Counted from the stretch's first letter, positions 44,100-54,881 are shown. The stretch is DNA of 64,000 nt from Pseudomonadota bacterium (GCA_023411815.1 JAEYOJ010000141.1:1-64000), one strand, 5' to 3'. Notes: generated from the sequence alone by a model not told the origin. Made by a program: numbers and translations.

Positions 44100-45425
44100 C
44101 TAGAAGCTGTACACGAAGCCGAAGGCGGCCTTCATGGCGGCGTCATCAGCCCTGGTGGAGTCGTCGAAGTCAGGCTTGCCGTAGCCCAACTCGACGATGG
44201 CGGCCAGGCTCTGGTAGATCTGGTAGCGGGTGTTGAAGTCCACTTCCATGTAGCTGTCGTCGGAGGTCAGGCTGGGAAGGAATCCGTATCCGCCGAAGCG
44301 ACCAGGATTGAAGCCATTGTTGTCACTGGTGCCCTTGGCGTAGAGGAAGATCACGTCATGAGACAGCTTTTCGATGAAGGATATCTTGCGGGCAGCGGCG
44401 CCGGCCAGCCAGAAACCAGGAGCGGCGGGGCCCATGTCGACACCGAAGACGGAACCGTTGATCATGGAGCCGCCGACGGTGAAGTCGGAGTCGATGAAGG
44501 GCATGGCGCCGTCGTTCTCTGGATCGTCGTTACGGGAGCTGTAAGCGCCGAAGACCTGCAGGATGGCGAAGTCAAGGCCCTTGAACTCGACCATGGCGTC
44601 GGCCATCCAGCCCTTGGTGCCATTAACGAGGCCGGTATAGCCGTCGTCGGCGGAGCCGTAAACGAAGTCGGCGTAGATCACGATGGGATCAAACATGTTC
44701 ATGTTGAAGCCGACGCCGGCCCACCAGACATTGGCGGTCTCGGTATCGGTGTTAAAGGTGGTATTCTGGCCAACGATGCCGTAAGAGAACCAGGGCGCGA
44801 TCTTCATGCCGTCCAGGGACACGGGCAGGGCGGCCAGGAAGACGTCGAAGTCGTTTCCGGAAGTGACGGGCCACGTCGCATTAGTCGGCCCAGTCTCCGT
44901 AACCTCGGACAGGCGGGTGTAGACCAGGGTCAGGCCGATGTTGTCAGTGATGGGCGAGGACACGGCGATGGCCGAGCCGTCATCGCCGCCCTGGACCATG
45001 TTGCTGAACGCGCCGGAGCTGGGGAAGGTGATGTCCTGCTCGCCGACGGTGATCAGGGCGTCGGTTTCGGGCCAGCGGAACTGGATGAAGGCGCGCTTGA
45101 TGTGGAACGCGTTGCCATCAGCATTTTCGCCAGCGGCATAAGCGGCGGAACCCTGGCCCCACACGGCGTTGCCGTACTCGGTGTACAGTTCGCCCATCAC
45201 GTTTTCGTTGTACACGAAACGGAACTGGGTACGGGCGCGATGGCGGAGCGTGAAGGTGTCGTTGGCCGTGGTGGCAAGGTCATCATTGAAGTTGCCCATG
45301 TTGCTGAGCACTTGGCCGGACACGCGCCAGGTGCCGGCGGCCTTGACGTCCAGTTCGGCGGACGCCGTGGCCACACAGCCCAGGACCATGGCGGCCAGGG
45401 CTATGAGGGACATAATGCGTTTCAT
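44100..45425 (-). CDS. Outer-membrane porin (Desulfovibrio homotrimeric type), copy 2
   Basis: A 441-residue paralogue of copy 1 with the same signal peptide type (ending ATASA), mature start ELDVKAAGTWRVSGQ and C-terminal FGFVYSF. The first 110 residues are nearly the same as copy 1; the loops differ and copy 2 has about 16 extra residues, mainly around residues 150-260. Transcribed from its own promoter and ended by its own terminator, so the two may be expressed under different conditions. Confidence 0.9.
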   Translation of the reverse strand: MKRIMSLIALAAMVLGCVATASAELDVKAAGTWRVSGQVLSNMGNFNDDLATTANDTFTLRHRARTQFRFVYNENVMGELYTEYGNAVWGQGSAAYAAGENADGNAFHIKRAFIQFRWPETDALITVGEQDITFPSSGAFSNMVQGGDDGSAIAVSSPITDNIGLTLVYTRLSEVTETGPTNATWPVTSGNDFDVFLAALPVSLDGMKIAPWFSYGIVGQNTTFNTDTETANVWWAGVGFNMNMFDPIVIYADFVYGSADDGYTGLVNGTKGWMADAMVEFKGLDFAILQVFGAYSSRNDDPENDGAMPFIDSDFTVGGSMINGSVFGVDMGPAAPGFWLAGAAARKISFIEKLSHDVIFLYAKGTSDNNGFNPGRFGGYGFLPSLTSDDSYMEVDFNTRYQIYQSLAAIVELGYGKPDFDDSTRADDAAMKAAFGFVYSF

Positions 45426-45497
45426 GGTGTCTTCCTTCCTTCATGTTGCGTTTTTTTGCAAAATCCGAGGCAACCCTTTCCGACACGCATATCCTGA

Positions 45498-45527
45498 GAG
45501 ATACAAAAGGCTTCTAGCGCTTTTCAA
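45498..45527 (-). promoter_or_regulatory. Promoter of porin copy 2
   Basis: TTGAAA (45522-45527) and TATCTC (45498-45503) on the minus strand with an 18-base spacer that contains CTAGAAG, as in copy 1. Confidence 0.55.
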
Positions 45528-45556
45528 TTAGGCAGGCAATGGAAAAAATCCACTTT

Positions 45557-45584
45557 TTTGGCGTTGGGTATAATTTTTTTTACC
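45557..45584 (-). promoter_or_regulatory. Shared upstream element, porin copy 2
   Basis: Partner of the element at 43925-43952 (24 of 28 positions equal). It stands 30 bases upstream of the -35, 11 bases further than in copy 1, close to one turn of DNA, so a bound protein would face the same side. Confidence 0.55.
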
Positions 45585-45698
45585 GTACAAAAAATTAAAC
45601 TCTACCTGCCGGGATTCACTTTCACTTCAGAAGGATTATAGCAACTGACCAAGACCTCGGCCGCGGTGCGGCCGAATATCCCAATCCAAGCGAGCAGC

Positions 45699-47513
45699 AT
45701 GTTCATCTTCGAATCCAAGGCCTTCAGCCAGGAGCCCGGCGTCTACCTCATGAAGAGCGCCCAGGGCCGCATCCTGTACGTGGGCAAGGCCAAATGCCTG
45801 CGCAAGCGGCTTGCGTCCTATTTCCGCTCCAGTTCCGCCCTCACGCCCAAGACGCGGTCGCTGGTGGCCAGGATCGAGCGCATCGACACGCTCATCACCG
45901 CCACGGAAAAGGAGGCCCTGCTCCTGGAGGAGAGCCTCATCAAGAAGCACCGGCCGCGCTACAACGTGCTTTTGCGCGACGACAAGCAGTACGTCCTGTT
46001 CCGGCTGGACAGGCACAAGGACTTCCCGCGCCTGGTCATGACCCGCAAGGTGACCCGGGACGGCTCTATCTACTACGGGCCGTTCACATCATCCGTGGCC
46101 GCGCGCGAAACCTGGAAAGTCATCAATAAAGTCTTTCCGTTACGGAAATGTGGCGACCATGTCTTCGCCAATCGCGTGCGCCCGTGTCTGAACTACCACA
46201 TCGGCCGCTGTCTCGGTCCATGCGTGAACGAGGTGGACAAGGGCGAATACCGTCGCCTTGTGACCCAGGTGGAGATGCTCCTGTCGGGCCGGTCGGGTGA
46301 GCTGGTGGCCAATCTTGAGGCCGAGATGCTCGCGGCCTCTGAGGCCCTGGAATTCGAGCGCGCGGCCGCGCTGCGCGACCAGGCCGCGGCTGTGCGGAGA
46401 ACCGTGGAACGCCAGACCGTGGTCCTGCCAGAGGAACGCGACATGGACGTGATGGCTCTGGCGCCGGCGGGCAACGGCCTGTCCCTGGGGCTGTTGTTCA
46501 TCCGGCAGGGGCGGCTCCTGGGCCACAAGTCTTTCTTTTTTTCGGGCATGGAGCTGGAAGACGGGCCCGAAGTGGTTTCCAGTTTCCTGGCGCAATATTA
46601 TACGCCGGCTCGTTACATCCCCCCGCGCATCGTCATGCCTTTTCCGCCTTCGGAAGAGGAGGACGGGGTGGTGCAGCTCCTGGTGGAGCGCCGGGGCGGG
46701 CTCGTGATCCTGGCCGAGCCCCGCAGCCTGGCCGAAAAGGAGCTCATCGACAGGGCCAAACGCAATGCCCTGGAGTCCATACGTTCTGCCGAGCGACAGC
46801 CAATCACGGATTTGCTTGGCCGCAAGCTCGGTTTGCCTGCCGAGCCCCGGCGCATCGAATGCGTGGATGTCTCGCACCTGGGGGGCGAGGGCATGCGCGT
46901 GGGGCAAATAGTATATATGGATGGAGAGCCGCTCAAGGATGACTACCGCACGTATTCCTTCCCGGAGCTGGAAGGCACGGCCGACGACTATCTGGCTCTG
47001 GCGTCCTGGGCCAAAAGGCGCGTGGAGTCCGGAGAGCCCTGGCCGGATCTGGTGCTCATCGACGGCGGCCGGGGACAGCTTGCGGCAGTCGAGCGCGCCC
47101 TGGGCGAAGCGGGGCAGCCGAACCTGTTTGAGCTTGCCTCCATCGCCAAGGCGGGCCGGCGCGCCGGCGAGCTGGAAGACTTGATCTTCAGGCCTGGACG
47201 CAAGAATCCGCTGCCGCTCAAGCCTGGCAGCCCGGAGCTGCTTTTTCTGCAGCGTCTGCGCGATGCCGCCCATAATCATGTCCTGGGACGTCAGCGCCAG
47301 GGACGGCGCAAGCGGGTGCTGCAAAGCGAGTTGCTGTCGCTTCCGGGCATCGGTCCCAAAACCGCCCGTCTGCTTTGGGAGCGCTTTGACTCGCTGGATG
47401 CCATGCTCAAGGCCGGGCAGGACGAGATCAAATCCATACCCGGCATGGGCGGCAAGCGCGCCGAGCGAATCCTCGCGGCATTGGGCGATCTGCGCAAGTC
47501 GCGCGGGAGCTGA
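45699..47513 (+). CDS. uvrC: Excinuclease ABC subunit C
   Basis: Makes both cuts in nucleotide excision repair after UvrAB has marked the lesion. The 604 residues carry the GIY-YIG nuclease domain at the N-terminus (GVYLMKSAQGRILYVGKA), a UVR motif near residue 205-230 (EALEFERAAALRDQ), an RNase H-like second nuclease (ECVDVSHLGGEG and LVLIDGGRGQL), and two helix-hairpin-helix motifs at the end (LPGIGPKTARLL and IPGMGGKRAERI). ATG 45699 is used; an upstream in-frame ATG at 45666 would add 11 residues. Pathway partner Mfd is at 7380. Confidence 0.96.
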   Translation: MFIFESKAFSQEPGVYLMKSAQGRILYVGKAKCLRKRLASYFRSSSALTPKTRSLVARIERIDTLITATEKEALLLEESLIKKHRPRYNVLLRDDKQYVLFRLDRHKDFPRLVMTRKVTRDGSIYYGPFTSSVAARETWKVINKVFPLRKCGDHVFANRVRPCLNYHIGRCLGPCVNEVDKGEYRRLVTQVEMLLSGRSGELVANLEAEMLAASEALEFERAAALRDQAAAVRRTVERQTVVLPEERDMDVMALAPAGNGLSLGLLFIRQGRLLGHKSFFFSGMELEDGPEVVSSFLAQYYTPARYIPPRIVMPFPPSEEEDGVVQLLVERRGGLVILAEPRSLAEKELIDRAKRNALESIRSAERQPITDLLGRKLGLPAEPRRIECVDVSHLGGEGMRVGQIVYMDGEPLKDDYRTYSFPELEGTADDYLALASWAKRRVESGEPWPDLVLIDGGRGQLAAVERALGEAGQPNLFELASIAKAGRRAGELEDLIFRPGRKNPLPLKPGSPELLFLQRLRDAAHNHVLGRQRQGRRKRVLQSELLSLPGIGPKTARLLWERFDSLDAMLKAGQDEIKSIPGMGGKRAERILAALGDLRKSRGS

Positions 47514-47677
47514 CGGGAGTCGGAACGCGAAGGGAGATGTTCCGGCGGCGGGCCATGCCCAAGGCGTACGCCAATGGCAGGTGCATACGCGATTGCGCAT
47601 TCCGGGCGGACTTTCCGCGGCCTGTGAAGCGCTTGCCGGAGCGGAGGCGGGCGCGACCTGCGCTTGCTCATAGCGTG

Positions 47678-47716
47678 AAAAAGGAAAAGCCCTTTGGATG
47701 TACTCCAAAGGGCTTT
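47678..47716 (-). terminator. Terminator of tRNA-Asn
   Basis: Twelve-base perfect stem AAAGCCCTTTGG/CCAAAGGGCTTT (47686-47697 with 47705-47716). On the minus strand it is followed by a T-rich run (TTTTCCTTTTT). It lies 7 bases past the tRNA 3' end. The 164 bases between it and the uvrC stop hold no gene. Confidence 0.9.
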
Positions 47717-47723
47717 AAACTTC

Positions 47724-47799
47724 TGGCTCCCCGGCACGGACTTGAACCGCGAACCTAGTGGTTAACAGCCACCCGCTCTGCCTATTGAGCTACCGGGGA
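47724..47799 (-). tRNA. tRNA-Asn (anticodon GUU)
   Basis: A 76-base tRNA with encoded CCA. The acceptor stem is TCCCCGG (47793-47799) with CCGGGGA (47728-47734), discriminator G, CCA at 47724-47726. The D arm has AGCTCAATAGGCAGAGC, the anticodon loop reads CTGTTAA (GUU), and the T arm GGTTCAAGTCC is normal. Confidence 0.97.
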
Positions 47800-47827
47800 A
47801 AGTGCTCCGCGCTAGCGGCGAGGTAGG

Positions 47828-47856
47828 GGATTAAATGAATCTCAACCGCTCGTCAA
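47828..47856 (-). promoter_or_regulatory. Promoter of tRNA-Asn
   Basis: TTGACG (47851-47856) and TAATCC (47828-47833) on the minus strand, 17-base spacer, about 28 bases before the tRNA 5' end. Confidence 0.65.
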
Positions 47857-47919
47857 GGGTATTTTTATTTGCTGAGGAAAAAAAAGAAAAGCTGCATCTT
47901 GAGGCACAATTTCTGTTCC

Positions 47920-47948
47920 TTGACGCTCCAAAATAATTGGCTTAACCA
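47920..47948 (+). promoter_or_regulatory. Candidate promoter of the lysS-lpxI operon
   Basis: TTGACG (47920-47925) and TAACCA (47943-47948) with a 17-base spacer. It would give a leader of about 140 bases before lysS. It is the only good pair I see in the gap, but the -10 is weak. Confidence 0.4.
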
Positions 47949-48097
47949 CATCGGGTTCCTGAAAGCGCGGCAACTCAGGCCGCGCAAAGTTTGCATGGAC
48001 AATATTTAGGATTCCGTTCGCCATACAGCTCGCACCCTTGCTGTCCGCCGGGCGGCAAGCCATGCATCGGAAAAGTCACTCGCACGGAGTCGTTGCG

Positions 48098-49669
<1,572 letters not shown>

Positions 49670-49672
49670 TTC

Positions 49673-50902
49673 ATGAAATTTGAATTCACTATCGCCTTGC
49701 GGTATCTGCTGGCCCTGCGCAAGCAAGCCTTCATTTCCGTGATCTCCTTGTTCGCGGTGCTTGGCGTCTGCCTGGGTGTGGCATCGCTCATCGTGGTCAT
49801 GGGCGTCATGAACGGCTTTTCCACTGACTTGCGCGACAAAATTCTCGGCGTCAATGCGCACGTCATCGTCATGAACGCCCATGGGGCCGTGACAGGCGCC
49901 GACGAGATCGCGCGGCTGGCCAAGGGCGTTCCCGGCGTCACGGGGGCCACGCCTTTCATCTATTCCGAAGTCATGGTTTCCACACCACGGGGCGTCAAGG
50001 GTGTTGTCTTGCGCGGCATCGAACCCGAGAGTTCGGGCAAGGTGCTTTCTCTTTCCAAGGACATGCTCGCAGGAAAGGTTGAGGATCTGAATCGAGAGGA
50101 TACGAATCCCGGAATAATCATAGGCCAGGAACTGGCGGCGCGCCTTGGTTTGAGCGTGGGCAGCCTCGTCAATCTCCTCTCGCCCACGGGAAGCAAATCG
50201 GCTGCGGGCTTCATGCCCAAGGTCAAGTTCTTCACTGTGACTGGCATTTTCAAGACCGGGATGTTTGAATACGATTCGAGCCTGGCCTATGTCAGCCTTG
50301 CTGCGGCAAGGGACTTGCTGGGCTTCACGGGGGATGTCGTCTCGGGCATTGAGTTGCGCCTGGCCGATGTATACGCTGCTGATCGCGTTTCCCGGCAGGT
50401 CGAAAGCTCGCTTGGGGGATACCCGTTCCTGGTGCGCAACTGGATGGAGATGAACGCAAATCTTTTCGCAGCCCTTAAGCTGGAAAAGACGGCCATGTTC
50501 ATTTTTTTGGTGCTGATTGTTCTCGTGGGCTCCTTTTCCATCATCACGACGCTGGTGATGCTCGTTATCCAGAAGACGAGAGATATTGCGGTGCTCATGT
50601 CCTTGGGCGCGAAGCCCAGGGAAATACAACGCATTTTCATGCTGCAGGGCACGGCCATCGGCGTTCTGGGTACGTTCCTGGGTTATATGTTGGGGATACC
50701 CGTAAGTCTGCTGCTCAAGAGATACCAATTCATCGAGCTACCTCGGGATGTATATCCCGTTGACTACCTGCCTGTGCGGTTGGAGCTTTTGGATTTGACC
50801 TTCATTGGATTGGCGGCCTTAGGGCTTTGTTTCGTCGCAACGCTTTACCCGGCACGGAAGGCCGCGCGGCTCAATCCCGCGGACGCCCTGCGCTACGAAT
50901 AA
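49673..50902 (+). CDS. lolC: Lipoprotein-releasing permease (LolC/LolE family)
   Basis: Inner-membrane permease that hands lipoproteins to LolA. The 409 residues have the MacB-like arrangement: one N-terminal helix (FISVISLFAVLGVCLGVASLI), a large periplasmic domain (about 55-265) and three C-terminal helices ending in the ALRYE tail (AARLNPADALRYE). Only one permease gene is present before lolD; such single LolC/E hybrids (LolF) may form homodimers. Co-operon with lolD (3 bases apart) and bamA supports the assignment. Confidence 0.93.
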   Translation: MKFEFTIALRYLLALRKQAFISVISLFAVLGVCLGVASLIVVMGVMNGFSTDLRDKILGVNAHVIVMNAHGAVTGADEIARLAKGVPGVTGATPFIYSEVMVSTPRGVKGVVLRGIEPESSGKVLSLSKDMLAGKVEDLNREDTNPGIIIGQELAARLGLSVGSLVNLLSPTGSKSAAGFMPKVKFFTVTGIFKTGMFEYDSSLAYVSLAAARDLLGFTGDVVSGIELRLADVYAADRVSRQVESSLGGYPFLVRNWMEMNANLFAALKLEKTAMFIFLVLIVLVGSFSIITTLVMLVIQKTRDIAVLMSLGAKPREIQRIFMLQGTAIGVLGTFLGYMLGIPVSLLLKRYQFIELPRDVYPVDYLPVRLELLDLTFIGLAALGLCFVATLYPARKAARLNPADALRYE

Positions 50903-50905
50903 AAC

Positions 50906-51592
50906 ATGTCTGATACTCCGCTCTACCAGCTTCGTGAGGTGGGCAAGGAGGTTGCGGGTCCGGCTGAACGGCTGGTCATCCTGCGCCGTATCGACCTGAA
51001 TGTCATGGAAGGCGAGTCCATCGCCATCCTTGGCGCTTCTGGGTCGGGCAAGACCACACTCCTACACCTGTTGTCCACCCTCGACACGCCATCCTGGGGA
51101 GAAATCACCCTGCGCGGCCGCAACTTGGCGGCCATGAATGGCGATGCCAGAGCCCAGCTCCGTAACCGTGAGATCGGGCTCATCTTTCAGTTCCACCATT
51201 TGCTCCCTGAGTTCAACACACTGGAGAACGTGGCCATGCCCGGCATCATTGGCGGCTTGCCCAAGCACAAAGCCTTTGACCTGGCCCGGGAGGCCTTGGG
51301 GCATGTCGGCCTATCCGAGCGCACGGAGCACCTGGTGACAACTCTCTCGGGCGGCGAGCGGCAGCGGGCGGCCATTGCCCGCGCCATTCTCATGAAGCCG
51401 CAAGTGCTCCTGGGTGACGAACCCAGTGGAAGCCTGGACGAGGCCAATGGGGAGAAAATCGCCGATCTGCTACTTCGCCTGAACCGGGAGCTCGGGATGA
51501 CTCTGGTTGTTGTCACACACAACCAGGGCCTTGCACAGCGCATGGACAGGCGTCTGGAGTTGCACGCAGGGGAGCTGCATGCCCAAGCGTAG
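50906..51592 (+). CDS. lolD: Lipoprotein-releasing system ATP-binding protein LolD
   Basis: The ATPase of the Lol exporter, 228 residues. Walker A is GASGSGKTTLL (near 46), Q-loop in LIFQFHHLLPEF (typical LolD/MacB wording), signature LSGGERQRAAIARA (near 148) and Walker B VLLGDEPSGSLD. The tail HAGELHAQA overlaps the first codons of bamA by 14 bases. Confidence 0.95.
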   Translation: MSDTPLYQLREVGKEVAGPAERLVILRRIDLNVMEGESIAILGASGSGKTTLLHLLSTLDTPSWGEITLRGRNLAAMNGDARAQLRNREIGLIFQFHHLLPEFNTLENVAMPGIIGGLPKHKAFDLAREALGHVGLSERTEHLVTTLSGGERQRAAIARAILMKPQVLLGDEPSGSLDEANGEKIADLLLRLNRELGMTLVVVTHNQGLAQRMDRRLELHAGELHAQA

Positions 51593-54293
51593 CAGCCTGG
51601 TCCTGTGGGGAGTTGCTGCCTTATTGCTTTTCGTGCTGACTCCGCATCCGTTCTGGGCTCAGGCGCCGCGTGGAGCCAAGATCCTCGTGTTGCCTTTCGA
51701 GGTCAACGCGAGCAGCGAATTGGAGTATCTCAAGGCCGGGCTCCCTCAGCTCTTGCGGGATCGCTTAGGCGCCATGGGATTTGAGTTGATTTCACTGGCC
51801 AAGATGGATGAGGCCATCCGGGCCCTTGATGTGGACTACCTTGATATCCAGACCGCTCAAGACTTGGCCCTGCAAACCGGAGCAGAGTATGCGGTCTATG
51901 GCAGCTTCAGCCAGGCAGGCGAAGCCATCAGCGTAGACGCTCGCCTGGTGGACGCTTTCGGCCTTAAGCCGGTCAAACCTATCTATGTGGCCAAGCAAGG
52001 CCTCATCAATGTTCTCCCGGCGGTGGACGAATTGGCAGCGAAGATCAGGCTGGAGTTGCTCAGCAAGGATGTCATCGCCGAAGTCGCAGTACAGGGCGAC
52101 AGGTTTATTGAAAAAGAGGTCATCCTGATGCGCCTGACGGTGCAAAAGGGCGACATCTATGATCCAGCCAAGGCTGACAGGGATCTGCGCCGGATATACG
52201 ATCTCGGCTATTATGAAGATGTACAGGTAGCCCTTGAGGACGTTCCTGGCGGCAAACGCATCGTCTACATCGTTACCGAAAAGCCGCGCATCGGTGCCAT
52301 CGATGTGGAAGGCAACGATGAACTTGATGATGACGACATCACTGAGATCATGACCACCAAGACCGGCTCGGTGCTCAATCCATCCATCTTGGCCGAGGAC
52401 CTGAACAAGATTCGGGAGCTCTATCGGAAGGATGGGTATTATAAAGCTGAGGTGAGCTACGCGGTGGAAGCTCCCGCCGATCAACAGGCTCGACTCGTGA
52501 TTACCGTCGCCGAAGGCCGCAAATTGTATATTCGCCAGATAAGGATCGAGGGCGCTAAGGAACTGAATCCGAACGATATCAAGAGCGATCTTGCGCTCAA
52601 GGAGCGCTGGCTTTTTTCCTGGATCACCGGGTCGGGCGTGCTGAAGGAAGAGCTCTTGGAACGGGATACGGCGGTGATCGAGGCCTATTATGCCAACCGG
52701 GGTTTTTTGCAGGCCACGGTCGGTAAGCCCAACATCGAGTTTCGCGATGACGGTATATACATTACCTATCAAGTTTCCGAAGGTCCTCGATACAAGGTCT
52801 CCCAAGTGAGCTACAGCGGGGACATGCTCGTACCCGAGGAGATATTGCTCGCTCGTACCAAACTGGATGACATTGCCCGAAAGGGCGGCTACTTCGACCG
52901 TTCAGTCATGCGCGAAGACATGCAGAGCCTCAACGAATTCTATATGGACTACGGGTATGCCTTTGCGGACACGAACGTGGATGTGAAGCCGGATCAGGCG
53001 GCCAAAACCGTAGCCGTCACATACATCCTGGACAAGAACCAGAAAGTGTACATCCGTCGTGTGCTTGTGGAGGGCAACACAAAAACTCGTACCAACGTCA
53101 TTTTGCGTGAAATGCGTCTGGGCGACGGCGATCTCTTTAGTGGCAGTCAGATTGCCCGATCCAATGAGCGTCTGGCTAAGCTGAACTACTTCGAACTCGC
53201 CGATGTTGAGACCGTGCCCACGGGCCGAGACAGCGAACTCGATCTTAAGGTAAAGATCAAGGAAAAGCCCACAGGGATGCTATCCGCCGGCACCGGCTAC
53301 TCGACATATTCGAAAGTCTTCGTATCCGCGTCCATCCAGGAGCGCAATTTGTTCGGCATGGGATACAATCTCGCCCTCACGAGCAGCTTCAGCGCCAAGG
53401 ATACTGCCTATACCTTGTCTTTTACAAATCCTCACGTATACGATACCAACCTGAGCGCAGGCTTTGACCTGTATAATACCGAAGTGGAATACTTGAGCTA
53501 TGACAAGGAAACCACGGGAGGACGCTTAAGATTCGGCTGGCCGCTTGGAGAATACTCTCGTGCCATAGTTTCTTACCGGCTGGACAAGTACATCATTGAT
53601 GAAATTACGGAAGATGCCGCCAACCAGATCAAGGAACTCGAAGGAGAGAACTGGTCGAGTGTTGCCGGACTTACATTGCGTCGGGATACGACGAACCGAC
53701 CGTTCAACCCTAATCGAGGTACTGATTCGGCAATTTACCTGGAGTACGGTGGCGGCTTGATCGGAGGAGATGACAATTTCATCAAGTGGGTCGCTGATTA
53801 TCATTATTATCATGGTCTTTGGTGGAATACGGTATTTCATTTGCGTACCAGTGTCGGCATGGTTTATCAGAACCTGAACGATGAGCGGGTGCCAGCCTTC
53901 GAACGTTTCTATTTGGGCGGGATTAACTCATTGCGGGGCTATGAAGGGCGGCATGTCTCGCCCCGGGATTCCGCAACCGGCGACTTCATCGGTGGCGACA
54001 AGGAGTTGATTGTCAACCTGGAGTACATCTTCCCGATCAAGGAAGATTTCGGCCTGCTCGGCGTGCTCTTTTTCGACGCAGGCAACTCCTGGAACGACAA
54101 TGAGTTCTTCTTCGAGCAGCCCGATTCCAGCGAGGAGCATTTGGCGCTGGGGCTGTACAAAAGCGCAGGACTCGGTATCCGCTGGATGTCGCCCATCGGA
54201 CCGTTGCGCCTTGAATACGGTTACCCCTTGGACAAGCTCAAGGACAGTTCCGAGAATGGTCGTTTCGAGTTCGCCATCGGCGCTACCTTCTAA
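51579..54293 (+). CDS. bamA: Outer-membrane protein assembly factor BamA with extra N-terminal domain
   Basis: Beta-barrel insertase of the outer membrane. From ATG 51579 (GGGGAG 5 bases upstream) it is 904 residues, roughly 100 more than E. coli BamA. After a signal peptide (cleavage near FWAQA, about residue 29) residues about 34-170 form a domain resembling TolB-N/FlgO/LpoB (KILVLPFEV, then a Gly-Leu-x-Gln-Leu-Leu-x-Asp helix and YAVYGSFSQAG). Five POTRA domains follow (about 172-560) and then the Omp85 barrel, with the barrel motif GSDSAIYLEYGG-like RGTDSAIYLEYGG and FERFYLGGINSLRGYEG (the VRGF/Y loop), ending in Phe (FAIGATF). Confidence 0.95.
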   Translation: MPKRSSLVLWGVAALLLFVLTPHPFWAQAPRGAKILVLPFEVNASSELEYLKAGLPQLLRDRLGAMGFELISLAKMDEAIRALDVDYLDIQTAQDLALQTGAEYAVYGSFSQAGEAISVDARLVDAFGLKPVKPIYVAKQGLINVLPAVDELAAKIRLELLSKDVIAEVAVQGDRFIEKEVILMRLTVQKGDIYDPAKADRDLRRIYDLGYYEDVQVALEDVPGGKRIVYIVTEKPRIGAIDVEGNDELDDDDITEIMTTKTGSVLNPSILAEDLNKIRELYRKDGYYKAEVSYAVEAPADQQARLVITVAEGRKLYIRQIRIEGAKELNPNDIKSDLALKERWLFSWITGSGVLKEELLERDTAVIEAYYANRGFLQATVGKPNIEFRDDGIYITYQVSEGPRYKVSQVSYSGDMLVPEEILLARTKLDDIARKGGYFDRSVMREDMQSLNEFYMDYGYAFADTNVDVKPDQAAKTVAVTYILDKNQKVYIRRVLVEGNTKTRTNVILREMRLGDGDLFSGSQIARSNERLAKLNYFELADVETVPTGRDSELDLKVKIKEKPTGMLSAGTGYSTYSKVFVSASIQERNLFGMGYNLALTSSFSAKDTAYTLSFTNPHVYDTNLSAGFDLYNTEVEYLSYDKETTGGRLRFGWPLGEYSRAIVSYRLDKYIIDEITEDAANQIKELEGENWSSVAGLTLRRDTTNRPFNPNRGTDSAIYLEYGGGLIGGDDNFIKWVADYHYYHGLWWNTVFHLRTSVGMVYQNLNDERVPAFERFYLGGINSLRGYEGRHVSPRDSATGDFIGGDKELIVNLEYIFPIKEDFGLLGVLFFDAGNSWNDNEFFFEQPDSSEEHLALGLYKSAGLGIRWMSPIGPLRLEYGYPLDKLKDSSENGRFEFAIGATF

Positions 54294-54338
54294 GTGTTGT
54301 CCCGGCATAAGGATCAGTAACAGGCAAGGAGATGTTTG

Positions 54339-54872
54339 ATGAGATTGATCATCGCGCTGACCATGTGCGCTTGTCTCCTGGGATCGGGCGTTGCCCTTGC
54401 CCAGGCCGAGGTCAAGATAGGCGTCGTTAATATCCAGGACGTTTTGGAAAAATCCGAGCCCGGCCAATCGGTTATGGCCGAATTCAAGGGCAAGGCCGAT
54501 GAGGTCAAGAAGGAACTGGATAAGCGGAAGAATGAGCTTGAGAAACTGCGTGGCGAGATGGAGAAGCAAAGCCTTGTCCTGTCTCAGGATGCCAAGCAGG
54601 ACAAGGAACTGGAATTCAAGCGCAAGGTTCGCGACTACCAGGACTATGTGCAGGTCACTCAGCGCAACCTGCAGATTGAGAACGACAAGCTGAGCAAGCC
54701 TGTCATGGAGATTCTTGGGGCTGTGCTCAAGGACTACGGCAAAAAGAACAAGTTCACCATGATCGTCGACATGAAGACGCCTGGCGTCGTGTACACGGAC
54801 GAGGCCGTGGATGTCAGCAAACAGGTTATTCTCGAGCTTAATAAAGCCTGGCGAGAGCAGAAAAAGAAGTAA
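54339..54872 (+). CDS. skp: Periplasmic chaperone Skp/OmpH
   Basis: A 177-residue periplasmic holdase for unfolded outer-membrane proteins. Signal peptide with cleavage after ALAQA (residue 22), then KIGVVNIQDVLEKS, the family N-terminal strand, a long charged coiled coil (about 45-115, with repeated KKELDKRKNELEKLR-type heptads), and a C-terminal part with VVYTDEAVDVS. AAGGAG stands 7 bases before ATG 54339. It lies directly behind bamA, as in many Gram-negatives. Confidence 0.93.
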   Translation: MRLIIALTMCACLLGSGVALAQAEVKIGVVNIQDVLEKSEPGQSVMAEFKGKADEVKKELDKRKNELEKLRGEMEKQSLVLSQDAKQDKELEFKRKVRDYQDYVQVTQRNLQIENDKLSKPVMEILGAVLKDYGKKNKFTMIVDMKTPGVVYTDEAVDVSKQVILELNKAWREQKKK

Positions 54873-54881
54873 GGTCCAGTC

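Noticed and set aside
43926..45497. 523-residue plus-strand frame opposite porin copy 2
   Set aside because: The repetitive His/Gly/Val/Asp composition is the complement of porin codons; the minus-strand porin has a signal peptide, a C-terminal Phe and its own terminator.
46140..47708. 522-residue minus-strand frame opposite uvrC
   Set aside because: Antisense shadow of uvrC with no recognisable domain and no ribosome binding site context.
47537..47758. 73-residue frame after uvrC
   Set aside because: It runs through the tRNA-Asn terminator and into the tRNA gene and has an arginine-rich random composition.
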